Positions 1 through 8,632 of a stretch of 64,000 nucleotides of DNA are shown one piece after another. Where the stretch lies: the NCBI GenBank assembly GCA_018716975.1, contig DVJE01000018.1:96070-160069 (forward strand), written 5' to 3'. Position 1 is the first letter of the stretch; each line of letters starts with the position of its first letter. The notes beneath the pieces are model-generated. The model was given only the letters and a program-made list of their open reading frames with translations. It ran no database searches and was not told the DNA's origin. The DNA is from Candidatus Gallacutalibacter stercoravium. Its GTDB lineage: Bacteria > Bacillota > Clostridia > Oscillospirales > Acutalibacteraceae. A program made the position numbers and the translations under genes.

Positions 1-9
1 GGGAACGGC

Positions 10-690
10 ATGCGAAAAAAGGCGGCGGTGCAAATGGCGGTGGACGCGGCCATGACCGTGTTGTTGATGCTTTTGATGGCATTTGAATTGATTGGGCGAA
101 CCGCCCACGAATGGCTGGGCGCGGGGATGTTCGTGCTGTTTATCATTCATCATATTCTCAACCGAAAGTGGAGCAAAAATCTGCTGCGGGGCAAATATAC
201 GCCTTTTCGCGTTTTACAAACTGCGCTGGTTCTTTTGGTGTTGCTGGCAATGCTGGGATCGGCGGCCGGCGCGGTGCTGATTTCCCGCCGGGTGTTTGCG
301 TTTTTGCCGGTAAGCGGCGGGCGTGGGCTGGGCAGAACTTTGCACATGCTGTCGTCTTATTGGGGATTTGTGCTGTTGGCGCTGCATTTGGGCGTTCACT
401 GGAATAGCATGCTGGCAAGGGCGGGCAGGCTTTGCAGGGGCGGTTCCCGGTTGCGAGGGATCCTCTTACGCGTGGCGGGCGTGTGCGTGGCTGTTTACGG
501 TGCTTACGCCTTTGTTGGCAGGGGGCTTCCCTCTTATCTTTTTTTGCAAACGCAATTTGTGTTTTTTAATTTTGACGAACCCTTGGCCCTCTTTTTTGTA
601 GATTATCTGGCGATTATGGGCCTGTTTGTTTGGATTGGGCATTATTTGGCCAAGGCGGCGCGCCGGTTGGAAAAACCCGCGGGCCGGTAA
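10..690 (+). CDS. DUF4405-like integral membrane protein
   Basis: A 226-residue protein with about five hydrophobic spans (roughly residues 11-27, 35-50, 67-92, 110-128 and 150-170, and a further one near 195-215). Histidines sit at or near membrane faces (His33, His47/48, His112, His126, His130), a layout resembling small cytochrome b561-type or DUF4405 proteins that may bind haem. The resemblance to DUF4405 is from memory of the family pattern, and no function is established. The ATG lies only 9 bases from the window edge, so its ribosome binding site and any upstream operon partner are not visible. Transcription probably ends at the hairpin at 808-844, shared with the convergent surface-protein gene. 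Confidence 0.75.
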   Translation: MRKKAAVQMAVDAAMTVLLMLLMAFELIGRTAHEWLGAGMFVLFIIHHILNRKWSKNLLRGKYTPFRVLQTALVLLVLLAMLGSAAGAVLISRRVFAFLPVSGGRGLGRTLHMLSSYWGFVLLALHLGVHWNSMLARAGRLCRGGSRLRGILLRVAGVCVAVYGAYAFVGRGLPSYLFLQTQFVFFNFDEPLALFFVDYLAIMGLFVWIGHYLAKAARRLEKPAGR

Positions 691-807
691 AGAAGCGGGG
701 CCGGTTTTGCCGCTTGCGGCATAAAGCAAAGCGAAAAACAAACAGCAGCCGGCCTGCAATCGTATTATCGTTTTTTGTGCCTCCTCTTGTTTTTTATATA
801 AATGTCC

Positions 808-844
808 AAAAGCCCTGCGGTACTTTTACACCGCAGGGCTTTTG
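808..844. terminator. Bidirectional intrinsic terminator
   Basis: A perfect stem (AAAGCCCTGCGG pairing with CCGCAGGGCTTT) around a 10-base loop has A-rich and T-rich flanks on both sides. It lies between two convergent genes, so it can end transcripts from either strand. Confidence 0.85.
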
Positions 845-880
845 GGTTAGCGGGGCAGCCTTTTAGCCGCCCTTAGCATC

Positions 881-3800
881 TTAGCATAGTTGCTGTTTCT
901 TTTTGGCCAATACCGCCAGGAGCGTTAGGGTAAGCAGGGATAGGGCGAACCAAAGCGGGGTGCTGCCGTTGTCGCCTGTGCTGGGGCCGCTTTGATTCTC
1001 GCCGGATTCGCCAGATTCGCCGGGATCGGTGGATTCGGCCGGTACCGGCTGCCATACGGCGTATGCGCCCATTTGGCTGGTTTCAAACACCAGTTTACCG
1101 TCTTGCAAGGCGGCGGCTACTTGGGTAACGCTTCCATCCTCATCAACGCGGTATACCTTGCACGATGCGCCCGTGTACCCATTGGGAACCGGGATGGAGA
1201 TGGTAACCGTCCCGTCCGGCTGGATCTCGATATTGTTCTTCAGCAGGCACAGCTCATACAGGGTAAACTGGCCGTCCTTTAGCGCCGCTTGGGCCTTGCT
1301 GTACAGATCGCCGGAGGTAATCAGGGTGGCTTCTAACTCCATATTTTCGTTCAGTACGCTTTCTTTGCCGGTAACGGTAACGCCGCTGCCGTTGACGTCA
1401 ACCAAGGTGACGTCTTTTTCCTCTGTCTCAGGCTCAGAGGGGTTTTGGATCTTTACAACGTCGCTCATATCGTACAAAGAGGTTTTGCCGTTGAGGAAGC
1501 GGTCGTATGCCACCAGCGCGTAGGTGCCCTGCTCGCTGGCCATGCCGTTTTGCTCGTTGTGGGTAAGGGTGTGCTGAAAGCCGCCATTTTCCAGCGCGTA
1601 GGCCAGCAGCGCCGAAACCGGATTGCCGTTTTCTTTTACAAAGCGCTCGTCCGTAGCGGGATTGATGCCCAGCGCCGTCAGCGCAACAATCACCTGCGCG
1701 CAGCTCTCAAGGTTGGCCTCGCCTTGGCTGATAAACCCGCCGTTGGATAGTTGCAGGCGAGACAGGCAATCCAGCGCCTGATCCACAGCGGCCTTTACCT
1801 CTGGGTTGGCGTCGTAGTAGGGGGCCAGGGCCTGAATCGCCATGGCGGTCAGGTCGGGATCGGCCGCATCGCCGGTGAGCGCCCAGCCGCCGCCGGCAAG
1901 CTGCTTGGCTAAAATGGATGCAATCAGCTTTTCGCGGGTTACCGGATCCACCGAACCGGAAGTTTGAGGGATGGCGTAATCGCCGCTGTCAAAGGCAATC
2001 AATGCCCAGATGGGGCCGTTGATGCCCTGACGCTCGATGTTGTTCATGTCGGTGAGCATTTCTAACAAGTTGTACCCCGCAACGTCGGTGGGGTCGTAAC
2101 CAATGGAGGTAAGCGCCAAAATCACGCGGGCGTATTCGGTATATTTATTTGCATCCCAAAGCCCGCCGTTATCTGCGGCGCTTTCCAGCTTTTGCACAAC
2201 CTGCCGGTAGTAATTGCTATAGTAATCCTCCGGCACTTGGTATCCGGCGCGGGCCAGCGCCAAAACGGCCCATTCGCCGCCGGTTGTGCCCACAACCGGA
2301 TTGGGAACGCTTTGCAGCAAGGCGGCCAGGTGCTTCTCTAAATTCAGGTTCAAATCGGGGTCGGGATCCGGGTTGCCGGCTTGCGCTTGCAGCTGGGCGA
2401 TTCGGGCCACCGCGGCATCCAGCGTTTCTTTGCTGGCGGCGGACACATCGGCCTTATCCGCGTCGCTTAGCGCATCGTACACAGCTTTGGCCTCTTGCAC
2501 CTGGGCGGCGTCGTCCAGCGTCAGCTGATCCACCGGGGGCAGCGCATCAATCAAAGCCTCGGCCTTTTGAACCGCCGTAGAAGTAGAGGGGGTTTCAAAC
2601 TCTTTTAAAAAGTCGTCGGTGTAGTGGAACACAATTTCATCGCCGCCGGTCAGCAGCTGATCACTAATGCCGTAATCGCCGTGGACGCCGTTTATCGTAA
2701 ACAGCCAGCCGGAAAGTGAGCCGTTGGCAGATTCAGCGAGGGTTACGCCGTTGCGGGTGATGGAGGTTACATAGCTCCCGCTGGGGTTGGTCCAGGTAAG
2801 GCCGTTTTCCGTCAGCGCCAGCTCAAATAGATCCTTTGCGGTGGAGCCCGCCTTTACCGTGTAAGCGGTTTTCGCAATCCAGGTTTCCAGGTTGTTGTCT
2901 ACCAAGGTGTGCTTGCCGGTTTCATCTGTGGGATCGCCGTGAACAGAGTCGCCCAGCAGGGTAAAGTAAACGGTAATGGTATCCTCGGAAGGCGGCTCCT
3001 CCCCGGCAACTTCAAAATAGATGTGGTTATAATCAAGATCGTGGTTTAGAATAAAGTAATTCTGCCTGCCCACATGGTCTGCTGTGGAGATATCCACCGT
3101 AGTGGTTCCGGCGGCAATCAGGGTGTTATAGGCGATATCCTGCACCGTTATATCCTTATACCGCTCAATTTGCACCGTGGTGGTTCCTTCGGGAATTGTC
3201 ACTTTGTAGTAATAGCCGCTACCGGTCTCTTCGCCGGTGTTTTCCATGGGCAGAATTTGGCCGTTCACCGAGAAGAGGAAGGGGGCTTGCATCAGTTCGG
3301 CAAGCTTTTCCTCCGCCGCTGTTAGACGGTCATAGCCGGTGACGCGCTCTTGATCGGCCTGAGATAGGTTGTTATACAGCTGCCGCGCCGCTTCTACCGC
3401 CGCCTTGTGGCGAAGGGTTAGGCTATCTGCATCCGGAAGGGCCGCGATGGCCTGGTTGACTTCGCCGATTTCTACGCCAGAGACGGTTACCGTGCAAACA
3501 GCCTGCTTGCCGTCGGCGGTAGCGGTAATTTGCGCCTGGCCGCTGCCCACTGCGGTTACCAGGCCGTTATCCACTGTAACAACGCCGGTATCGCTGCTAC
3601 CCCAGGTTATTGCCGGATGGGTGGCGTTTTCCGGCAGCACGGTGGCGGTGAGCTGCTGACTGTCGCCCACCTTCATGTTTAGGTTTTCAGCGTTTAACGT
3701 TACGCTGCTTACGGCAACGGAATCCGCTACCGAAACGGTAAAGTTAGGCAGAACGCTAAAATAGCCGTCCATTGCAGGGGAGCCCAGGCCCGGCTCGCCC

Positions 3801-5674
3801 GAGCCGTTGGCGGTCATATCCGTTCCCAAGGGGGAACCCCACCAGGAGCAATAGATCCCCTGCTGGCTATAAAAGGTGTATTCCCCTGCCTGGGAGAAGG
3901 CGACGTCAAAATCGTTGTTGGTTGCCAAATCCCATTGGCTGCAGATCCCTTCAAAGGTTTGCCCCAGCCCGTCGCATTTGTAAGTTACCTTGGTGCCGCT
4001 AAACTGCGGGTTATAGATGGCGGCCAGCTTGTAAACCGGCATGGTAATGCCGCGAAAGCTGATGTTGGCGGTGTCTCCCGCCGTTAGGGCTTCACCCGGA
4101 CGGGTTTTGTTGCCGACGTTTACTTCGATAAACCGCGCATCTATCACCCGATACAGGGATTTTGTGTTGCCCTGGGCGTCGGTGGCGACAATGCCGATGA
4201 TGTTGCTGCGGTTTTCTAGGTTTGCGGTGTATTGGTTGCCGTTGCCCTGAATGGCAACGCCGTTCACGGTAACCACAACCTCTTGGGCGTTCGCGGTATC
4301 CACCGTAAAGGAGTAGGGCACCGTTTCCCCTTGGTTGTAATAGATGGTGTTATAGTGCTGCCAGTTTTCTAATTCCTCGTTTACCGTAATGGTGGCTGTG
4401 CCCGTTTCGCCCACCGTATACACAACGTAGCCGGTGTTCACGGGGGAAATGGCGCCCCACTGCTGCCCGTTGTATTCCAGCGCGTCGTAGGTCACCTGCA
4501 CAACGCTGGTGCCCGGCTTAACGGCGGTAACGGTTATGTTTTCAGTGGTGGCATCTCTGCTGAGGGTTACGCTGTCGCCGGATATCACCTCAAAATGAAA
4601 GGTGGGGCGCTGCACGTCGTTTGTGACAGAATTGCCAATGATTTGCGGTACGCGCCAGGGATACATAGAGGCGGTGTCGCCCACCTGCATTTCGCGGTGC
4701 TGGTACTGAAGCCACAGGTCGTTTTCAAAGTCGTCGTAAACCTTCGCCTCGGTTTTTACGCCCAGGTATTCGCCCTCGGCCGCCGGGGCGGTTACGGTAA
4801 CGCGGGTTAGCGAAAGAAGGGCGGCGGTGTAATCGTCGGTTTCTTCCGGCTCATAGTACGCCGCCAGCAGGTAGGTGCCGGGCTGTGCAAAGCGCAGCGT
4901 GGCCGCGCCGTCCTCGTTGGTTACGGCGCCGTCCAGCGGCGTAATGGCGCCGGTTTCAGCGTCAACGGTGCCGATATGCAGCCCTTCGCAAGGTTGCCCC
5001 ATGGCGATTAGAGCCTCTAAATCTTCGCACGCAGAGCTGGATATAGGCCAGAACCCTTCCACCGTTACGGCCAGATCGGTGTTGGCCTCCACGGTGATAT
5101 CGCGGGTGTAGGCCCCGTCCACCAGCATCCAAGTGTATGTATCCATGTAGAAATCGCTGATGTAGTTAAAGAGCTCCACAAGGTCGCCGTCTTTTACCGG
5201 GCACTGGTTTATCAAATAGCCGTTGTATCCGGATTGGGGGTTGTTGGGATCAACAAGGGTTCCGTCGTGGGGATACATGTTGTTGACATAAAAGCCGGTG
5301 CTGTATGTTTCGTCCCCAAACTGCTTTGACACCATGCCGGAGGAGGACACGGTAAAGAAATCATCCTTTGTTTCGGGGGTGTAAGCTTCGCCAAAGATAA
5401 GCTCATGGGCCTTTACCGCCACATCCAGGGCGGATACCCCGTCGGTTACTTGGTCGTCATAACCGTAGCTTTCCGCCAGGTTGCTGGAAACAGCCACGTC
5501 GAACTGGGGCGCCATTAAAAAGGCTCCCTCCGCCTGGGCCGTGAGGTCAACGGTTACGGTGGTTTCACTGGCGCCGTCCGCCGCGGACGCCGTTGTTGGC
5601 AGCATACCGGCCAGCAGCATGAGCGACAGTAGCAGCGCCAGCATCCGGCTGGCCCCTTTCTTGATTTTTCTCAT
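881..5674 (-). CDS. Large surface protein with DUF4430 domains, Big2 domain and squalene-cyclase-like barrel
   Basis: This 1597-residue exported protein starts with a signal peptide (residues 1 to about 32, ending near TTASAADG). A DUF4430-like region spans about 50-185. Ig-like segments follow, with a Big2 domain at about 651-731, a helical spacer, a second DUF4430 domain at about 898-1025 and another spacer at about 1035-1098. A prenyltransferase/squalene-oxidase-type alpha-alpha barrel spans about 1110-1398, with repeats such as GGEWAVLALARAGY and NGGFISQGEANLES. The C-terminus has a PSTGDNG motif, a hydrophobic span and a KKKQQLC tail, like a variant sortase signal. A barrel plus DUF4430 is the architecture of intrinsic factor and transcobalamin, and a cobalamin riboswitch heads the transcript. 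A role in capturing corrinoids at the cell wall is therefore inferred. Its ATG overlaps the upstream gene by 4 bases (ATGA). Confidence 0.85.
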   Translation of the reverse strand: MRKIKKGASRMLALLLSLMLLAGMLPTTASAADGASETTVTVDLTAQAEGAFLMAPQFDVAVSSNLAESYGYDDQVTDGVSALDVAVKAHELIFGEAYTPETKDDFFTVSSSGMVSKQFGDETYSTGFYVNNMYPHDGTLVDPNNPQSGYNGYLINQCPVKDGDLVELFNYISDFYMDTYTWMLVDGAYTRDITVEANTDLAVTVEGFWPISSSACEDLEALIAMGQPCEGLHIGTVDAETGAITPLDGAVTNEDGAATLRFAQPGTYLLAAYYEPEETDDYTAALLSLTRVTVTAPAAEGEYLGVKTEAKVYDDFENDLWLQYQHREMQVGDTASMYPWRVPQIIGNSVTNDVQRPTFHFEVISGDSVTLSRDATTENITVTAVKPGTSVVQVTYDALEYNGQQWGAISPVNTGYVVYTVGETGTATITVNEELENWQHYNTIYYNQGETVPYSFTVDTANAQEVVVTVNGVAIQGNGNQYTANLENRSNIIGIVATDAQGNTKSLYRVIDARFIEVNVGNKTRPGEALTAGDTANISFRGITMPVYKLAAIYNPQFSGTKVTYKCDGLGQTFEGICSQWDLATNNDFDVAFSQAGEYTFYSQQGIYCSWWGSPLGTDMTANGSGEPGLGSPAMDGYFSVLPNFTVSVADSVAVSSVTLNAENLNMKVGDSQQLTATVLPENATHPAITWGSSDTGVVTVDNGLVTAVGSGQAQITATADGKQAVCTVTVSGVEIGEVNQAIAALPDADSLTLRHKAAVEAARQLYNNLSQADQERVTGYDRLTAAEEKLAELMQAPFLFSVNGQILPMENTGEETGSGYYYKVTIPEGTTTVQIERYKDITVQDIAYNTLIAAGTTTVDISTADHVGRQNYFILNHDLDYNHIYFEVAGEEPPSEDTITVYFTLLGDSVHGDPTDETGKHTLVDNNLETWIAKTAYTVKAGSTAKDLFELALTENGLTWTNPSGSYVTSITRNGVTLAESANGSLSGWLFTINGVHGDYGISDQLLTGGDEIVFHYTDDFLKEFETPSTSTAVQKAEALIDALPPVDQLTLDDAAQVQEAKAVYDALSDADKADVSAASKETLDAAVARIAQLQAQAGNPDPDPDLNLNLEKHLAALLQSVPNPVVGTTGGEWAVLALARAGYQVPEDYYSNYYRQVVQKLESAADNGGLWDANKYTEYARVILALTSIGYDPTDVAGYNLLEMLTDMNNIERQGINGPIWALIAFDSGDYAIPQTSGSVDPVTREKLIASILAKQLAGGGWALTGDAADPDLTAMAIQALAPYYDANPEVKAAVDQALDCLSRLQLSNGGFISQGEANLESCAQVIVALTALGINPATDERFVKENGNPVSALLAYALENGGFQHTLTHNEQNGMASEQGTYALVAYDRFLNGKTSLYDMSDVVKIQNPSEPETEEKDVTLVDVNGSGVTVTGKESVLNENMELEATLITSGDLYSKAQAALKDGQFTLYELCLLKNNIEIQPDGTVTISIPVPNGYTGASCKVYRVDEDGSVTQVAAALQDGKLVFETSQMGAYAVWQPVPAESTDPGESGESGENQSGPSTGDNGSTPLWFALSLLTLTLLAVLAKKKQQLC

Positions 5675-5991
5675 TTTTGATTCTCCTTCTTTTTCGGTTT
5701 CTCTATGTTAAGCGCTTGCGCGTATTGCCGCTGTGCCGCCGGTTTTTTACGGCCCCCCGCTTTTTCTTTTTGGCGGGCCTTTTTGTCTAAATAAGTTTGG
5801 CTCACCTGTTTAAGGCCCGCCTTTTCTAAGGCTCTGGGCCAAGGGCCGAGCCTGGCCTTAATTTTGCAGGCCAAAACGTTATCAAAATCATGTTTTTTGG
5901 GCGTTCTGTTTAGCTGCTGCGCTTTATCGCGCAACAGCTGAATGGCTTGGGCCTCATCCTTTAAAACATACCGCTTGCCTCTTTGCGCCAC
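5671..5991 (-). CDS. Small protein with HNH-endonuclease-associated repeat
   Basis: A 106-residue basic protein. Residues about 15-60 (LLRDKAQQLNRTPKKHDFDN, then IKARLGPWPRALEKAGL) match the helical repeat often attached to homing endonucleases: tP..eFd, then rFGsW..Al.kAGL. That repeat is thought to bind DNA. No nuclease domain is present, and the tail is Lys/Arg rich. The start is GTG with a strong CAGGAGGGG site 5 bases upstream. The gene lies between the B12 riboswitch leader and the surface protein and overlaps the latter by ATGA, so the two are probably translationally coupled. Why a DNA-binding-like protein sits in this unit is unknown. Confidence 0.7.
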   Translation of the reverse strand: MAQRGKRYVLKDEAQAIQLLRDKAQQLNRTPKKHDFDNVLACKIKARLGPWPRALEKAGLKQVSQTYLDKKARQKEKAGGRKKPAAQRQYAQALNIEKPKKKENQK

Positions 5992-6149
5992 GTTGTTCCC
6001 CTCCTGCCTGGGCAGCCTTTGCTTTTTGCGCTTGCAGCAATGTTCCCCTATTTCATTGCCCGGTTTGCGAAAAGAAAACCTTCCCCCGCCCCCGCCGCCG
6101 GGCCTCTGGGTGAACGGCAGCCAGGCAGCTGGCGGTTTTTCATCGATTA

Positions 6150-6192
6150 CAAAATAAAAAAACCCGCTTTCTCTAGCCAGAGAAAGCGGGTA
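6150..6192 (-). terminator. Intrinsic terminator downstream of the cobalamin riboswitch
   Basis: On the minus strand a 13-bp perfect stem (ACCCGCTTTCTCT, loop GGCT, AGAGAAAGCGGGT) is followed by TTTTTTTATTTTG. It lies between the aptamer and the first gene of the transcript. It is a candidate expression platform that would stop transcription when cobalamin is bound. The roughly 90-nt distance from the aptamer is long, so alternative base pairing was not worked out. Confidence 0.8.
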
Positions 6193-6279
6193 TGATACAC
6201 CGGTTGCTATCTTTTACAGGCAAAAAGCCCATAAAAATAAGATATATTCCTCATTGCCCAGGAACACATACTTCCTCTA

Positions 6280-6466
6280 GCAGATATGGCTGGTTTCCTG
6301 GCTTATGACTACCGGCCAGTCGGCCGGAAAAAGAGCGCCTTCTCAGGAGCGATGCCCCCAATGACATATGCCCTTTTCTTCGTCAATCACAGTGATGGCT
6401 GTCGTGTCGGATTCTCACCGATGCTTCCCAATTCTCCTATACTTCTATAGGCACCATATTGCGAAA
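6280..6466 (-). promoter_or_regulatory. Cobalamin (adenosylcobalamin-type) riboswitch
   Basis: Read on the minus strand, the hallmarks of the B12 aptamer occur in order: AATATGGTGCC, TTGGGAAGCATCGGTGAGAA, ATCCGACACGACAGCCATCA followed by CTGT, a GTCATTGGGGGCATCG region, GAGAAGGCG, and the terminal AGCCAGGAAACCAGCC box that closes the P1 stem. A consensus promoter lies immediately upstream and a terminator downstream. The controlled genes are the 106-aa protein and the large DUF4430/barrel surface protein. Confidence 0.93.
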
Positions 6467-6483
6467 TATTCAATTCTGATGTA

Positions 6484-6511
6484 ATTATACAGCGAAGTTG
6501 CCCGCTGTCAA
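6484..6511 (-). promoter_or_regulatory. Sigma-A-type promoter of the riboswitch transcript
   Basis: On the minus strand TTGACA (6511-6506) and TATAAT (6489-6484) are separated by 16 bases. The predicted start near 6477 is just upstream of the riboswitch P1 stem. Confidence 0.85.
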
Positions 6512-6544
6512 TAGGATAATATTTTTTATTTTATTTCAATTTTT

Positions 6545-6570
6545 CATTTAACGCATTTGACGCATTTAAC
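6545..6570. repeat. 9-bp tandem repeat, about three units
   Basis: The units read CATTTAACG, CATTTGACG and CATTTAAC. This is one of several short-period tandem tracts in intergenic DNA of this window. Confidence 0.8.
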
Positions 6571-6872
6571 AAATGGGAATGTTAAAGCAGTGCAACCGCA
6601 AAACAGAGGAATAACAAAGCTGCGAAACAGAGCGGCGGTGGAACAGCGCAGCATGAAAGTTTTAGACCCTTGGGGCCGAGCAGAAGGGCGGAGATTGCTT
6701 CTGAAACAAAGAAGCCTGCGGCTGCAACTTGCCAACCGCAGGCAACGATGGGCGCCGTCCCTGCCGGCCTGTGGGCTATTATTTGCCGCCGGGCCCCGGC
6801 ACAGGGGAGGGAGCGACGCTGGTTTTGAACGCTTTTGCGCCCCGGCCCAACCGCGAGGAGAGGCTCAGGTGC
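6571..6872. other. Intergenic stretch; MFS terminator candidate only
   Basis: No convincing gene is seen. A hairpin at 6714-6743 (GCCTGCGG pairing with CCGCAGGC) is followed on the minus strand by TTCTTTGTTTC and probably ends the MFS transcript. Its loop resembles the tRNA-Leu terminator loop at 9601-9637. Open frames on the plus strand here have no ribosome binding site and arginine-rich, shadow-like composition. Confidence 0.6.
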
Positions 6873-8153
6873 TCACGCGCTCTTTTTTTCCACCTGCGGC
6901 TCTTGGATGCGCCAGATGACAAGCATCGCCACAATAAACAGCAGGAGCGTGAAAACAAAGGGCAGGCGGCGATCCAGGCTAGAGAGCCAACCGGCCAAAT
7001 AGCCGAAGGGGGAGGAAAGGGCGACGGTAGAGGCCATGATAAGGGCGTTTAGGCGCGCCCGTTCCTGAGAGGAGAGATTTAGTTGGAGCAGTGCGTCTTT
7101 GCGCGGGTTCACCAGAGCGGCGGCCACGGCGGCAACCAGTACGTAAAGCAGCACAAAACCCAAGCCGCCCGCAGGAGAGAAGATCAGCACCAGGGCGGCT
7201 ACGGCGTACAGCGCCAAACCGATCCAAAGCGGGACGCGGAATTTTGTGGCGCTCATGTGGTGCTGAATGCCTACCATAAAGATCAGCATGACGGCGGCGT
7301 TTAAAATGGGGAACATGGCCAAAAAGTTTTCTGAAAGCCCCAGCCGCTGGGTGACATACAACCCGAAAAAGTTTGTGTTCACCATGTTGGCAACATACAG
7401 AATAACCGAAACAGCAACCGCCTTCAGCACCCCTTTATTCTTTAGCAAACTGGGGATCAGCTGGCGGTATTCCCCCAGCATATGGGGAACGGACACGCCC
7501 TTTGTTTCCGCCCGGCGAATTTTGCCCTGCTTTGTTTCATGGCAAAACCGAAAGGTGATGAGCGTTTTCGTAACCATCGTTAGCGAAAAGATAAGGTACA
7601 GCACCCGCACCACCGGCACAATCGAATGCAAGCCCACAAGCAGGCCCGAGAGCGGCGCAAAAAAGATAGCCACCAGCCCGCCGATGTTTATCCAGGTGTA
7701 AATTCCAACCAAATCCTCCGCATGGGCGTCTTCAATCAGCAAACAGTACCACGCCGTTTGGTTGATCTGTTCAAAGCAGTTGAGGAGCGCGGCGGTTAAA
7801 AACAGCCAAAAATTGTTTGAAACCGCCCACACCAAGCAGGCCAGCGCCCAGCCGAAGAAGTCCCCCATCATGGTGGTGAATTTTCTTCCTAGCTTGTCGG
7901 ATAAAATCCCCCCGAAAAAGGAAAACACCACCTGAACCACCATGGTAATGGAGAGAATCAGGCCGATTTGCACATCGGTAATGCCCTGCGTGTACATATA
8001 AAGGGTGGCGAAGGGTGCAATCAGGTTATATGGAATGCCCCACAGCGGTTCAATCAATACAAGGGTTCGCGGGTTGCCGCCGTTGTTAGCCAACACCTGG
8101 AGGAGGGGATGAGCCTTCAGGTTTCTTATTTTTGCTTTCAAATTCATATACAA
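6873..8153 (-). CDS. Major facilitator superfamily transporter
   Basis: A 426-residue protein with about twelve hydrophobic segments and the MFS loop motif in the form GGILSDKLGRKFTT after the second span. The first half includes WGIPYNLIAPFATLYMYTQG, and a hydrophilic central loop lies around residues 205-235 (HETKQGKIRRAETKG). The substrate cannot be told from sequence. The gene appears monocistronic: the B12 riboswitch unit downstream has its own promoter, and the lipoprotein gene upstream is ended by the hairpin at 8318-8353. Confidence 0.88.
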   Translation of the reverse strand: MYMNLKAKIRNLKAHPLLQVLANNGGNPRTLVLIEPLWGIPYNLIAPFATLYMYTQGITDVQIGLILSITMVVQVVFSFFGGILSDKLGRKFTTMMGDFFGWALACLVWAVSNNFWLFLTAALLNCFEQINQTAWYCLLIEDAHAEDLVGIYTWINIGGLVAIFFAPLSGLLVGLHSIVPVVRVLYLIFSLTMVTKTLITFRFCHETKQGKIRRAETKGVSVPHMLGEYRQLIPSLLKNKGVLKAVAVSVILYVANMVNTNFFGLYVTQRLGLSENFLAMFPILNAAVMLIFMVGIQHHMSATKFRVPLWIGLALYAVAALVLIFSPAGGLGFVLLYVLVAAVAAALVNPRKDALLQLNLSSQERARLNALIMASTVALSSPFGYLAGWLSSLDRRLPFVFTLLLFIVAMLVIWRIQEPQVEKKSA

Positions 8154-8317
8154 TATCCCGGCTTTCTCTAAAACTCCCGCTTATTCTATCATACCGATAG
8201 ACAAACGGGAAGAGGTTTTCGCGCGATTTCTTTCGTTGGGGCGCATTGCCTTAGAATGAGCGCGGCTTGCCCGCCGCAGATGTGCCCGCCGCAAGCGTAA
8301 AAGCAAAAAGCAAAAAA

Positions 8318-8353
8318 GCCGGGCCCGGAACGCGAATTGCGTCCAGGCCCAGC
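8318..8353 (-). terminator. Strong intrinsic terminator, minus strand
   Basis: On the minus strand GCTGGGCCTGGACGC pairs with GCGTTCCGGGCCCGGC around an AATT loop, followed by TTTTTTGCTTTTT. It probably ends the lipoprotein transcript, 280 bases after that gene's stop. Confidence 0.85.
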
Positions 8354-8632
8354 CTGGCGTCTAAACCACATAAAAAAGATACTTCGGCATTTCAGAGGCG
8401 GGAGGCGAACCCTCGTGCTTCGGCGCGTTTTTCAAGAAATGCCGCCGCTTTCTTCTTTAACGCATTACTGCCGCAAGCTGCAAGCAATAACACCGCAGCC
8501 GCCCGGCGCAAACGCTGATGCGGCCGTTTTATCAAAAAACAAGCTTGCATACCGATATCCAGCTGAATATGGGATTACTTATGCTGTGAAAAGTTAAACT
8601 GTAAAGCTGTTTTGCCATCGGTTGAAGCAATG
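8354..8632. other. Leftover intergenic DNA, possible gene remnant
   Basis: No intact gene is recognised. A 52-codon minus-strand frame (8550-8392) reads MQACFLIKRPHQRLRR, then AAAVLLLAACGSNALKKKAA, then FLEKRAEARGFASRL. A short segment in another frame follows (MPKYLFYVV). The pattern hints at a decayed small protein, but no family can be assigned. It lies between the lipoprotein gene and its terminator. Confidence 0.3.

Noticed and set aside
6557..6919. A 120-codon plus-strand frame
   Set aside because: No ribosome site. It overlaps the MFS terminator and the end of the MFS gene and is Arg-rich.
8391..8425. Sequence resembling the T-arm of a tRNA-Ser on the minus strand (GAGGCGGGAGGCGAACCCTC)
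   Set aside because: No acceptor, D-arm or anticodon arm is found nearby; the match is too short.
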